A stretch of DNA of 64,000 bases from DATBLE01 sp963719325 (GTDB lineage: Bacteria; Actinomycetota; Thermoleophilia; Gaiellales; Gaiellaceae), in NCBI GenBank assembly GCA_963719325.1, contig CAVRBW010000001.1, positions 1-64,000 of the forward strand, written 5' to 3'. Below the pieces are notes generated by a model that saw only the letters and a list, made by a program, of their open reading frames with translations, made no database searches and was not told the DNA's origin. Positions 51,693-61,757 of the stretch are shown here, piece after piece (position 1 is the stretch's first letter; the number at the start of each line of letters is the position of its first letter). Made by a program: the position numbers and the translations under genes.

Positions 51693-53074
51693 CCCAACTC
51701 GCATTTGCGAGCGCGACCGAGCAGGCCGAGCTCGTCCGCGCGGGTCAGATCTCGCCGGTGGAGCTGGTCGACGTCTATCTCGAGCGAATCGAGCGCCTCG
51801 ATCCCGAGTTGAACGCGTTCGTGACCGTCTGCGCCGACGAGGCGAGAGCGGCCGCGCGCGCCGCCGAGGATGCTCCCGCCGAGCGGCCGTTCCACGGCGT
51901 TCCCCTGCCGGTCAAGGACCTGAACGAGACCGCCGGCGTCCGCACGACGTTCTCCTCGCGGGCGTTCGCCGACTACGTACCGGGGTTCGACGCCGCCGTC
52001 GTCAGGCGGCTGAAGGAGGCGGGCTTCATCCTGCTCGGGAAGACGAACACGCCCGAGCTCGGCTCGACCGCGGTGACGGAGTCCGAGCTGAACGGCGTCT
52101 GCCGGAACCCGTGGGACCCGGGGCGGACTCCGGGTGGGTCGAGCGGCGGCGCTGCGGCGGCCGTCGCCGCCGGGCTCGCTCCGGCCGCCCACGGCAGCGA
52201 CGGGGGCGGCTCGATCCGGATTCCGGCCTCGTGCTGCGGCCTGTTCGGGATCAAGCCCGCGCGCGGGCGCGTGTCGCCGGCACCATACGGCGGCCTGGAG
52301 GGGTTCGGCACCAGCGGCCCGATCACGCGGACCGTGCTCGACGGGGCGGCGCTGCTCGACGTGATGCAGGGCTACGAGACGGGCGACCCGTACTGGGCGC
52401 CCCCGCCCGAGCGGCCGTTCACGGAGGAGGTCGGAAGCGATCCCGGCCGCCTCCGGATTGCGGTGACGACAACGCCGCCGATCGACGTCCCCGTCGACCC
52501 CGTCTGCACGGCGGCCGCAGAGGACGCCGCGAGCCTGCTCGCCGAGCTCGGCCACGAGGTGGTCGAGACGGCGCCCGACTGGGCCGTCGGTGACCTGATG
52601 GTGGCGTTCGCGCGCGTCTGGGCGGTCGGGCCCGCGCTCTACACCGACGACCTCGCGTTGCTGGAGCCGCTGAACCGCATGCTCGCCCGGAGCGCGCACG
52701 CCGCGACCAGCGTCGAGTACGTCAGGGCCACCGCGAGGCTCCGGGAGATCGCTCGACGCGTCGTTCGCTTCTGGGACGAGTTCGATCTGCTCGTGACGCC
52801 GGCGCTGGCCCGGCCGCCGGTCGAGATCGGCGCGATCGTGAGCGGTGAGCCGGCCGAGCAGTTCCGCAAGGCTGCGGCCTTCACGCCGTTCACGCCGATC
52901 GTGAACGTCACGGGGCTGCCGGCCGCGTCGGTGCCCCTCCACTGGAGCGACGACGGCTTGCCGATCGGCACCCAGCTCGTGGGCCGCCCGGCCGGCGAGG
53001 CTACGCTGTTCCGCGTCAGCGCGCAGCTGGAGCAGGCGCGCCCGTGGTCCGACCGGCGCCCCGGGCTGAGCTAG
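51689..53074 (+). CDS. Amidase-signature family hydrolase
   Basis: A 461-residue amidase with the Ser-cisSer-Lys triad: Lys76 in LPVKDLNET, Ser151 in TPGGSSGGAA and Ser175 in GSDGGGSIRIPAS. GLFGIKPARGRVS and LPAASVPLHWSDDGLPIGTQ near the C-terminus are typical. It hydrolyses a carboxamide; the substrate cannot be inferred, and a role as GatA is unlikely without gatB or gatC nearby. Coupled to the PPOX gene by GTGA. Five bases separate its stop from the convergent dehydrogenase. Confidence 0.88.
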   Translation: MTQLAFASATEQAELVRAGQISPVELVDVYLERIERLDPELNAFVTVCADEARAAARAAEDAPAERPFHGVPLPVKDLNETAGVRTTFSSRAFADYVPGFDAAVVRRLKEAGFILLGKTNTPELGSTAVTESELNGVCRNPWDPGRTPGGSSGGAAAAVAAGLAPAAHGSDGGGSIRIPASCCGLFGIKPARGRVSPAPYGGLEGFGTSGPITRTVLDGAALLDVMQGYETGDPYWAPPPERPFTEEVGSDPGRLRIAVTTTPPIDVPVDPVCTAAAEDAASLLAELGHEVVETAPDWAVGDLMVAFARVWAVGPALYTDDLALLEPLNRMLARSAHAATSVEYVRATARLREIARRVVRFWDEFDLLVTPALARPPVEIGAIVSGEPAEQFRKAAAFTPFTPIVNVTGLPAASVPLHWSDDGLPIGTQLVGRPAGEATLFRVSAQLEQARPWSDRRPGLS

Positions 53075-53079
53075 AAATC

Positions 53080-54006
53080 TCAGCCGCAGGCGTTCGCCGG
53101 AACGCGATTCTCGAGCAGCACCGCCCGCAGCGCCTCGACGCACAGCATCCCCATCGCCTCGCGGGTCTCGTGCGTCGCCGAGCCGAGATGCGGGACGAGG
53201 ACGACGTTCTCGAGCTCGAGCAGACCGGGGTGGACCTCCGGCTCGCGTTCGAAGACGTCCAGCCCCGCGCCCGCGATCGTGCCGTCGCCGAGCGCGGCGA
53301 CGAGCGCCTCCTCGTCGACGATCGGCCCGCGGCTCGCGTTCACGAGCACGGCGGTCGGCTTCATCCGGGCGAGCGCGGCGGCGTCGATCAGGTGCCGCGA
53401 GCTCTCCGAAAGCGGCAGGTGGAGGGAGACGACGTCCGCCGTCGCCAGCAGCTCCTCGAGCGGCGTCCCGCCGCTTCGGCTCGTGTGCGTGACCTCCATC
53501 CCGTGCGCCCGCGCCAGCCGCTCGACCGCCTTCGCGATCCGTCCGTACCCGACGAGGCCCAGGGACAGTCCCCCTAGGCCCCGGCCGAGCATCAGGTTGG
53601 GTGCCCAGATCCACCGCTCCTGCCGCCGGATCAGCCGGTCTCCCTCGGCCACGCGCCGGAGCAGCGCGAGCACGAGCGCGATCGTCAGCTCGGCGGTCGC
53701 CGCGGTCAGGACGTCAGGAGTGTTCGAGACGACCACGCCCCGCGCGCGGCACGCCTCGAGGTCGACGTTGTCGATGCCGACGGCGTAGTTCGCCACTGCG
53801 CGGAGCTGGGGGCCGGCAGCGTCGAGGAGCTCGTCGTCGACGCGGTCGGAGAGCATCAGCATCAGCCCGTCGCAGCCTGCGACCCGGGCGAGGAGCTCGT
53901 CTCGCGGGGGCGGCCACTCCGAGTCGTGGACGGCGAGCTCGAAGGACTGCTCGAGCTCGGCTCGCACGCGGTCCGGAAAGCGCCGTGACGCGAAGACGGC
54001 GGGCAT
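53080..54006 (-). CDS. D-isomer-specific 2-hydroxyacid dehydrogenase
   Basis: A 308-residue NAD(P)-dependent dehydrogenase: VANYAVGIDNVDLEACRARG, GLGGLSLGLVGYGRIAK (Rossmann GxGxxG-like), LVNASRGPIVDEEAL with catalytic Arg, GLDVFEREPE with Glu and LVPHLGSATHETR with His. It reduces glyoxylate, hydroxypyruvate or another 2-keto acid. It lacks the regulatory ACT domain of serine-pathway phosphoglycerate dehydrogenase, so glyoxylate/hydroxypyruvate reductase is the better guess. Starts at ATG, 9 bases downstream of the membrane-protein gene on the same strand. Confidence 0.88.
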   Translation of the reverse strand: MPAVFASRRFPDRVRAELEQSFELAVHDSEWPPPRDELLARVAGCDGLMLMLSDRVDDELLDAAGPQLRAVANYAVGIDNVDLEACRARGVVVSNTPDVLTAATAELTIALVLALLRRVAEGDRLIRRQERWIWAPNLMLGRGLGGLSLGLVGYGRIAKAVERLARAHGMEVTHTSRSGGTPLEELLATADVVSLHLPLSESSRHLIDAAALARMKPTAVLVNASRGPIVDEEALVAALGDGTIAGAGLDVFEREPEVHPGLLELENVVLVPHLGSATHETREAMGMLCVEALRAVLLENRVPANACG

Positions 54007-54015
54007 GGCGGAATC

Positions 54016-56067
54016 CTACGAGCAGCCGGTCCCGGTCCGAACGAGCTGGACTTGCGAGAGAGCGAGGCCCACGTCTCGCATCGGGCCCGGCTCCGGCCCG
54101 AGCGGAACGCCGGCGATCGTCGCCGAGCGCGACGTCGTCAGCGTGAGGTCGGCGTGGCCGCCCGCAGGCACGCAGATCTGGGTCTGGGCGACGCCTCGCG
54201 TCCCCGGGGCGACCAGGCCCGTGGCATCCCCGAGGTGGTACTGCGCCGGGCCTCCGGCTTCCGGGGGTGAGTCGAGCGCGACCGAGACGTGCGTGAGCCG
54301 GGTTGCGCTCCCCGGCTCCGCGAATACGCGAATGACCGCGTCGCGTCCAGGCCGCGTCCAGCCGTCCGCATCGAGTCCGGTCGTCGCCCAGAGCGCCCGG
54401 TACGGCCGCTCGACCGCGAGCACGACGAGACCGTTCGTTGCAACCGGGGACCCGGCGACTCCGAAGCGCGAGTCGCCCGGCGCCATGAGCAGATAGCGCG
54501 GCGCGTGCTCGGTTCCCGCGAACAGGCCGCGCTCGCGATCGAGCCGGAGAGTCGTGCTCGGGAAGGGCGTGTACGTGAAGGTTCCGCTCGAATCGACGAA
54601 CGCCCGCGTCGCCGACTTGTTCCAGAACTCGACCTCCCACCAGGCCTCGGCGCTCCGCCCCCAATCTCGTGAGACTTGGAACGCGACCACGCCGACCGAG
54701 CCGTGGACGGACCGGTCGACCCAGTCGCGGACGCGCGGCTGGCCGCTGACGGGGATCCCGGCGACGTTCCCGCTGGTGACCAGCCGGTCGAACGCATAGC
54801 CGGCCACGCTGCCGCCGAAGGCAAAGACCACGAGCGTCACCCCCAGCACCGCCGCGGGTCTCGGAGCCCAGGCGAGGGCGAGGCAGATCACGCCGAGGAG
54901 CGCCCCGCACACCGCGACGAAGACGCCCGCGGACAGTCCGGCGGACTGGTCGTGGATGATCCCGTTCAGGACCGCCTCAGCCGAGTCGACCTGCAGGCCC
55001 GGGACCGGCTTGAAGTCCGCGAGGGCGGCCGTGGCCGAGAAGAAGACCGTCGCCGCCGCGATTCCGGCGAGCGGCAGCCGTCGCCCCTGCAGGCACACCC
55101 CCGTCGCGACCAGCAACGGCGCCGCCAGGTAGAAGACGTAGCGGTCGCGGAAGACGTCCGCGCCGCCGAAGCGAAGGTCGTACGAGGCTGTCTCGAGGGC
55201 GAGGAGCGGCACGCACAGCGCGGTCAAGGCGGCGAAGGCGCGCAGGTGCTGGGACGAGCTCCGCAGGCTCGAGTAGGCCCACCCTGCGCCGAGCAGGAAC
55301 GGGACAACGCCGAGGCCGACGGCCAGCACGTCGAGGTGGAGCACCGCGGACTTCCAGACGCCCGCGGGCAGGAGCGAGCCCTGGGTGGCCGTCACGCCGT
55401 AGTCGCCGAGCAGCCGGTCGGCCTGCCCGGCTGCGGCCAGCGACACGACCACGAGGATGCCCAAGGCGTAGGCGCCGGCGGCAAGCCGGTGCTGCGCAAG
55501 CGCTCGCCGAGGGCCGGAGACGACGAGCGCCGCCAGCGGCAGAACCGCGACGAGAAAGAGGAATTGCGGCCGCGCGAAGTACGCAAGTGCCAGGCCGGCG
55601 ATCGCGATCCCGTCGTGGCGGGGTGAAGGCTCGGCGAGTGCGACGTGCAGCGCGAGGACGCACCAGACGAAGACCGGGTACGCAGCCGCCTCCGACATCA
55701 CGAACGCCGCATTCACCGACCACGGGATCGCGACCACGAGCGCTGCGACGGCAAGGGCGCAGGCAGTCGGCGCGAGCCGGCGCGCGAGCAGGAACGTCGG
55801 GATCGCCGTGCTTGCAAACAGCACCGCGTTGACGACGTGGGCGGCCTCGAACGCCGCAAACGGGTCGAGCGTGCCGTAGAACGGCGCGAGCAGGATCGGG
55901 TAGACGACGCCGAGGAACCCGACGTGCTCGCCGTGGAGCACCGGCAGCGGCGACCCCGTCTGCCCGATGTGCGTGGCGAGCTTCGCGTAGAGCAGCTCGT
56001 CCGTCATCACCACCCACTCCTTCACCCGCCAGGTGCCGACCGTGAGCAGCCCGGCAGAGCCGAGCAC
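54016..56067 (-). CDS. Large multi-pass membrane protein, GT-C-like with C-terminal beta domain
   Basis: About 683 residues from GTG 56067. Loop VVMTDELLYAKLATHI carries the acidic pair seen in the proteins at 22321 and 28960. About eleven membrane segments follow to residue 440, then an outer domain with EVEFWNKSATRAFVDS, TPFPSTTLRLDRERG and beta-rich sequence ending in a Cys. Residues upstream of the GTG (RLLQPWTALAAI) complete a first membrane helix, so the true start may be a CTG at 56112, six codons' distance being limited by the aminotransferase stop in the same frame. Probable extracytoplasmic glycosyltransferase. Confidence 0.72.
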   Translation of the reverse strand: MLGSAGLLTVGTWRVKEWVVMTDELLYAKLATHIGQTGSPLPVLHGEHVGFLGVVYPILLAPFYGTLDPFAAFEAAHVVNAVLFASTAIPTFLLARRLAPTACALAVAALVVAIPWSVNAAFVMSEAAAYPVFVWCVLALHVALAEPSPRHDGIAIAGLALAYFARPQFLFLVAVLPLAALVVSGPRRALAQHRLAAGAYALGILVVVSLAAAGQADRLLGDYGVTATQGSLLPAGVWKSAVLHLDVLAVGLGVVPFLLGAGWAYSSLRSSSQHLRAFAALTALCVPLLALETASYDLRFGGADVFRDRYVFYLAAPLLVATGVCLQGRRLPLAGIAAATVFFSATAALADFKPVPGLQVDSAEAVLNGIIHDQSAGLSAGVFVAVCGALLGVICLALAWAPRPAAVLGVTLVVFAFGGSVAGYAFDRLVTSGNVAGIPVSGQPRVRDWVDRSVHGSVGVVAFQVSRDWGRSAEAWWEVEFWNKSATRAFVDSSGTFTYTPFPSTTLRLDRERGLFAGTEHAPRYLLMAPGDSRFGVAGSPVATNGLVVLAVERPYRALWATTGLDADGWTRPGRDAVIRVFAEPGSATRLTHVSVALDSPPEAGGPAQYHLGDATGLVAPGTRGVAQTQICVPAGGHADLTLTTSRSATIAGVPLGPEPGPMRDVGLALSQVQLVRTGTGCS

Positions 56068-56115
56068 GATCGCGGCCAGCGCGGTCCAGGGCTGAAGAAG
56101 CCGGCTTCGCAGGGT

Positions 56116-57471
56116 CTAGGCGGAGGAGTACTCGTCCGCGATCGAGAGCACGTCGTCGATGATCTCGAGGCCTTCCTCGAGCTCCTCGCGCGTGATCGTC
56201 AGCGGCGGCGTGATCGCCAGCACGTTCCAGTGCACGAACGGGTACAGGCCGCGTTCCAGGCAGGCCTTGGTGATCCGGAACACGGGCTCGGCCGCCTCGC
56301 CGCCCGCGTTGAACGGGACGAGCGGCTCGCGGGTCTCGCGGTTTCGCACCAGCTCGAGCCCCCAGAAGAGGCCGAGCCCGCGTACCTCGCCGACCGAGGG
56401 GTGGCGCGCTGCGAGCTCGGGCAGCGCCTCGCCGAGGTAGGCGCCCATCGCCGCGGCGTTCTCGACGATCCCCTCCTCGCGAAAGGCCTCGATCGACGCG
56501 ACGCCGACCGCGCACGCAAGCGGGTGGCCGGAGTACGTGAGGCCGCCGGCGAAGAACCGGTCCTCGATCGCCTCGTAGACGTGCTGCCTGACGGTCATCG
56601 CGCCGAGCGGGACGTAGCCGGAGTTGATCCCCTTGGCGGTGGTGATGATGTCCGGGACGACGTCCCAGTGGTCGCAGGCGAACCAGCGGCCGGTGCGGCC
56701 GAAGCCGGCCATCACCTCGTCGAGGATCAGCAGGATCCCGTGGCGGTCGCAGACCTCGCGGATCGACTGGAGGTAGCCGTCCGGCGGGACGATGATCCCG
56801 TTCGTGCCGGTGACCGTCTCGAGGATCACGGCCGCAACCGTGTGCGGCCCTTCGTACATGAGGATCTCCTCGAGGTGCGGGCCGCCCGAGCAGACGGGGC
56901 ACGGGTCGGGATGGCCGGCCGGGCACCGGTAGGTGTACGGGTCGAACATCCGCACGACGCCGGGGATCCCCGGCTCGGCGGGCCAGCGCCGCGGATCGCC
57001 GGTGAGCGTGACCGCTGCCGCCGTCGCCCCATGGTAGGAGCGGTAGCGGGCGATCACCTTGTGCCGGCCGGTCACCCAGCGGGCGAGCTTGACCGCGTTC
57101 TCGTTCGCCTCCGCGCCGCCGTTCGTGAAGAAGGTGCGGTTCAGGTCGCCCGGCGTCACCTCGGCGATCAGCCGCGCCAGCTCGGAGCGCTTGTCGTTCG
57201 CCATCGGCGGGCCGATCGTGCACAGGCGGTCGGCCTGCTCCTTGATCGCCGCGACCAGCTTCGGATGCTGGTGACCGATCGAGACGTTGACGAGCTGCGA
57301 TGCGAAGTCGAGGTAGCGCTTGCCCGAGTAGTCCCAGAAGTACCGGCCCTCCGCCCCCGCGACCGGCAGCGGGTTGAGCGCCGACTGCACCGACCACGAA
57401 TGGATCAGGTACCGGCGGTCTTCGGCGACGACGCGCTCGCCCTCGGCCTTGTTCGTCTCGACTACGGCCAC
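56116..57471 (-). CDS. Class III aminotransferase (probable beta-alanine or omega-amino acid aminotransferase)
   Basis: A 451-residue PLP enzyme: FWDYSGKRYLDFASQLVNVS, FFTNGGAEANENAVKLAR, RSYHGATAAAVTLTGDPR, LILDEVMAGFGRTG and the Schiff-base Lys in IITTAKGINSGYVPLGA. These mark the omega-amino-acid:pyruvate group. Beside a semialdehyde dehydrogenase and a dihydropyrimidinase, conversion of beta-alanine to malonate semialdehyde is the most coherent role, though taurine or GABA as substrate cannot be excluded. It is divergent from mmsA across a 158-bp region. Confidence 0.87.
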   Translation of the reverse strand: MAVVETNKAEGERVVAEDRRYLIHSWSVQSALNPLPVAGAEGRYFWDYSGKRYLDFASQLVNVSIGHQHPKLVAAIKEQADRLCTIGPPMANDKRSELARLIAEVTPGDLNRTFFTNGGAEANENAVKLARWVTGRHKVIARYRSYHGATAAAVTLTGDPRRWPAEPGIPGVVRMFDPYTYRCPAGHPDPCPVCSGGPHLEEILMYEGPHTVAAVILETVTGTNGIIVPPDGYLQSIREVCDRHGILLILDEVMAGFGRTGRWFACDHWDVVPDIITTAKGINSGYVPLGAMTVRQHVYEAIEDRFFAGGLTYSGHPLACAVGVASIEAFREEGIVENAAAMGAYLGEALPELAARHPSVGEVRGLGLFWGLELVRNRETREPLVPFNAGGEAAEPVFRITKACLERGLYPFVHWNVLAITPPLTITREELEEGLEIIDDVLSIADEYSSA

Positions 57472-57577
57472 CGGCCAATCCTACGCGCGACGGCGGCAAT
57501 TGAGCGCGGGGCCCGGCGACCGCCTCGGGCAACTCGCGGGAATCCCCGGCTCGCCGGCCGACGCGGCGGCGGTAAGG

Positions 57578-57618
57578 CGAAAGTGGCCCCTCGCGCTACG
57601 CTTTCGAGGTCACTTTCG
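57578..57618. promoter_or_regulatory. Candidate operator upstream of mmsA
   Basis: In the 158-bp divergent gap (57472-57629), CGAAAGTGGCC (57578-57588) and GGTCACTTTCG (57608-57618) form an inverted repeat with one mismatch and 19-base spacing. CTTTCGAGG is also directly repeated at 57601 and 57613 (12-bp period). It ends against a strong AGGAGGG ribosome-binding site (57619-57625) before ATG 57630. A regulator bound here would block mmsA and could affect the divergent aminotransferase. Confidence 0.5.
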
Positions 57619-57629
57619 AGGAGGGCAGG

Positions 57630-59147
<1,518 letters not shown>

Positions 59148-59151
59148 TGAG

Positions 59152-59230
59152 CACGGGGGAGGCGGCCGGTTTCCCCCGCGTACCCCCTTCCCTGGGTCGC
59201 ACCCCCGGGGCCGCTGTCGGCCGCGCCCGC
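59152..59230 (+). repeat. Family D repeat, degenerate copy D6
   Basis: An imperfect GCACGGGGGAGGC...GTTTCCCCCGCG hairpin starts 4 bases after the mmsA stop and is followed by GTACCCCCTTCCC as in D5. The second hairpin has been replaced by other GC-rich sequence. It fills the gap to the HMG-CoA-lyase-like gene. Confidence 0.6.
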
Positions 59231-59257
59231 CATGTCGGTCGCGGCCACGGCTGAGCA

Positions 59258-60115
59258 ATGCACGTCACGATCTGCGACGTCGGGCCGCGGGACGGGCTCC
59301 AGAACGAGCCCGACGTGCTCGCGCCCGCCGTCCGGGTCGAGCTCTGCGAGCGGCTGGCCGCTGCGGGTGTGCCGCGGATCGAGGCGGTCAGCTTCGTCCG
59401 CGACGACCTGGTGCCCCAGATGGCCGGGGCGGAGGAGGTGGTCGAGGCGCTGGATCGGCGCGACGGGACCGTCTACGCCGGGCTGGTGCTGAACGAGCAG
59501 GGATACGACCGGCTGGCGGCCGCGGGCCTGAACGAGGTGCACTGCACGCTCGCGGCCACCGAGAGCTTCAACCGGCGCAACGCGAATCAGAGCGTCGAGG
59601 AGTCGCTCGCCGGCTGCGCGCGGATCATCGAGCGGGCGCATGCGGACGACCGGCGCGCAACGGTGACGATCAGCGTCGCATTCGGCTGCCCGTTCGAGGG
59701 CTCGGTCGACCCGGGGCGCGTCGCGGAGATCGCCGGCCGGGCCGGCGCCGCCGACGAAGTCGTCCTGGCGGACACGATCGGCGTCGCTGTTCCGAGCCAG
59801 GTGAAGACGCTCGTCGGGCGGACCGGCGCGGCCGGAGTCCACCTCCACGACACGCGCGGCACCGCCGCAGCGAACGCGCTCGCCGCAGTCGAGGCGGGCG
59901 CGACCGTCCTCGACGCCTCCGTCGGCGGGATCGGCGGCTGCCCGTTCGCTCCGCGCTCGACCGGAAACGTCGCGACGGAGGACCTCGTCTACCTCCTGCA
60001 CGGGGAGCGCATCGAGACGGGGATCGAGCTCGACCGCCTGATCGGGGTGGCCCGGTGGGTGGAGGGCGTCCTCGATCGACCGCTGCCCGGCCGCGTCTAC
60101 CGCGCGAGCGCCTGA
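59258..60115 (+). CDS. Hydroxymethylglutaryl-CoA lyase-like enzyme
   Basis: A 285-residue TIM-barrel aldolase of the HMGL/DRE family: ICDVGPRDGLQNEPDVL (catalytic Arg and metal Asp), RIEAVSFVRDDLVPQMAGAEE, SVAFGCPFEGSVDP, ADTIGVAVPSQVKTL, VHLHDTRGTAAANAL with the metal-binding HxH, and GIGGCPFAPRSTGNVATED with the active-site Cys. It cleaves a 3-hydroxy-acyl-CoA, typically HMG-CoA to acetyl-CoA and acetoacetate in leucine breakdown. With mmsA it points to branched-chain or related acid catabolism. Confidence 0.88.
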   Translation: MHVTICDVGPRDGLQNEPDVLAPAVRVELCERLAAAGVPRIEAVSFVRDDLVPQMAGAEEVVEALDRRDGTVYAGLVLNEQGYDRLAAAGLNEVHCTLAATESFNRRNANQSVEESLAGCARIIERAHADDRRATVTISVAFGCPFEGSVDPGRVAEIAGRAGAADEVVLADTIGVAVPSQVKTLVGRTGAAGVHLHDTRGTAAANALAAVEAGATVLDASVGGIGGCPFAPRSTGNVATEDLVYLLHGERIETGIELDRLIGVARWVEGVLDRPLPGRVYRASA

Positions 60116-60131
60116 GCCGTCACTGCACTTG

Positions 60132-60296
60132 AGAGCTCCTAACGCAATGAGCAGTTGTGTCCCCGGGCCGTGCTGGGCGGCGCGCTGCTTCGTCCTCAGT
60201 CGCGCCCATATGCAGTGCATATGCGCGCTCCCTGCGTCCTTGCATCGCATCCACCCAACACGGCCCGGGAACGAATTCCCATTACTTAGGAGCTCT
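60132..60296 (+). mobile_element. Family M palindromic element, copy M3
   Basis: A 165-bp imperfect palindrome between two converging genes. Ends AGAGCTCCTAACGCAATGAG and CCCATTACTTAGGAGCTCT pair. The core holds CCCGGGCCGTGCTGGGCGG, GCTGCTTCGTCCTCAG, TCGCGCC, a central ATATGCA-G-TGCATAT stem and GCGCTCCCTGCGTCCTTGC. Its right end overlaps the first base of the dihydropyrimidinase stop codon. No open frame, no flanking transposase. Confidence 0.85.
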
Positions 60297-61714
60297 TACG
60301 CGGCCGCGGCAGCCGTGCGGCTCGGCGAGAGCTCCTCGCCGAACCGCGCCCGCTTCACGAACTGACCCGAGCCGGGCTTCGCGAGCAGCTCGTCGCCCTC
60401 GACGATCACCTCGCCGCGGCGGAGCACGATCTCCGGCGAGCCCGTCACCTCGGTGCCCTCGAAGATGCTCATCTCCGACGCCGAGTGGTGCGTCGCGGCG
60501 GAGATCGTCAGCTTCTTCTCGGGGTCGAAGACGACGAGGTCCGCGTCTGAGCCGACCGCGATCGTGCCCTTCTTCGGGTACATCCCGAACAGCTTGGCGG
60601 GGTTCGTCGAGAGCAGCTCGACCATCCGGTTGCGCGAGATGCGGCCTTCGCGGACGCCGAACTGGTGAACCATGTGCAGCCGGTTTTCCATGCCTGCTGC
60701 GCCGTTCGCGATCAGCCGGAAGTCGTCGCGGCCATCCTCCTTCTGCTCGATCGACCACGCACAGTGGTCGGTCGAGATCGCCTGTAGCGCGTCGGAGCGC
60801 ACCGCGTTCCAGAGGATCTCCTGGTTGTCCTTCGGACGCGGCGGCGGCGTGTAGACGAATTTCACCGCCTCGCTGTACGGGCGCTCGAGGAACGAGATGT
60901 CGACGAAGAGGTACTGGGTGCAGGTCTCGCCCCAGACGTCCCAACCTTTGTTCCGGGCGATCGCGATCGGCTCGAGCGACTCCTTGCAGGAGACGTGGAC
61001 GACGTAGAGTGGCGCGCCGGCGACCCGGGCGAGCTGGATCGCCCGGTTCGTCGCCTCGCCCTCGACCTCGGGGGGTCGTGTGAGCGCATGGTCGAGCGCT
61101 GTCGTGCGCCCTGCGGCGATCGCGTCTGCGATCAACACCTCGATCGCGTCGCCGTTCTCCGCGTGCACCATCACGAGCGCGCCCGTCTTCGCCGCCACCT
61201 GCATCACCTTGAACAGCGTCTCGTCGCTCGCCCGCAGCGAGTCGTTGTAGGCCATGAAGAGCTTGTAGGAGGTGACCCCGTGTTCCTCGGGGAGCGCCGC
61301 GAGCTCCTCGAGCGAGCCGCCCTCCTCGATGTCGGTGACGATCATGTGGAAGCCGTTGTCGATCAGGGCCTTGCCCTCGCGCTTCCCGTGCCAGATCTCG
61401 AGCGCCTCCGCGAACGACTGGCCCTTGGACTGGATGCAGAAGTCGACGTGCGTCGTCGTGCCGCCGAACGCGGCCGCCGCATGACCGTGGTAGAAGTCGT
61501 CGACCGTCGTCTTGCCCCGCCACAGCATCTCGAGGTGCGTATGCGGGTCGACGCAACCCGGCAGCACGTACTTCCCCGACGCGTCGATCACGCGGTCGGC
61601 GCCGACGTCGAGGGCTTCGCCGATGAGGGAGATCCGCTCGCCCTCGACCAGGATGTCGCCGACGTAGTCGTCGGCCGCCGTCACGACCCGACCACCCTTG
61701 ATCAATACGGACAT
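60296..61714 (-). CDS. hydA: Dihydropyrimidinase / D-hydantoinase
   Basis: A 472-residue amidohydrolase: HTH at residues 58-60 (PGCVDPHTHLEM), the carboxylated Lys151 in TSYKLFMAY, MVHAENGD, YVVHVSCKESLEPI and STDHCAWSIEQK with the metal Asp. It opens the ring of dihydrouracil or dihydrothymine (or hydantoins) to N-carbamoyl-beta-amino acids. It is followed on the chromosome by transporter genes transcribed towards it, and by beta-alanine-type enzymes beyond M3. No beta-ureidopropionase or dihydropyrimidine dehydrogenase is in the window. Confidence 0.92.
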   Translation of the reverse strand: MSVLIKGGRVVTAADDYVGDILVEGERISLIGEALDVGADRVIDASGKYVLPGCVDPHTHLEMLWRGKTTVDDFYHGHAAAAFGGTTTHVDFCIQSKGQSFAEALEIWHGKREGKALIDNGFHMIVTDIEEGGSLEELAALPEEHGVTSYKLFMAYNDSLRASDETLFKVMQVAAKTGALVMVHAENGDAIEVLIADAIAAGRTTALDHALTRPPEVEGEATNRAIQLARVAGAPLYVVHVSCKESLEPIAIARNKGWDVWGETCTQYLFVDISFLERPYSEAVKFVYTPPPRPKDNQEILWNAVRSDALQAISTDHCAWSIEQKEDGRDDFRLIANGAAGMENRLHMVHQFGVREGRISRNRMVELLSTNPAKLFGMYPKKGTIAVGSDADLVVFDPEKKLTISAATHHSASEMSIFEGTEVTGSPEIVLRRGEVIVEGDELLAKPGSGQFVKRARFGEELSPSRTAAAAA

Positions 61715-61757
61715 GTGAACCTCCCTCTTTCGGCTTGCCTACGTGCGGCGCTCTCTC

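Noticed and set aside
51689..53074. Amidase as GatA of the tRNA amidotransferase
   Set aside because: No gatB or gatC is adjacent, and the gene is coupled to a PPOX oxidoreductase instead.
53562..53579. AGGGACAGTCCCCCTAGG as a second copy of the 2195 palindrome
   Set aside because: It lies within a conserved glycine-rich coding stretch of the hydroxyacid dehydrogenase, which explains the sequence without invoking a repeat.
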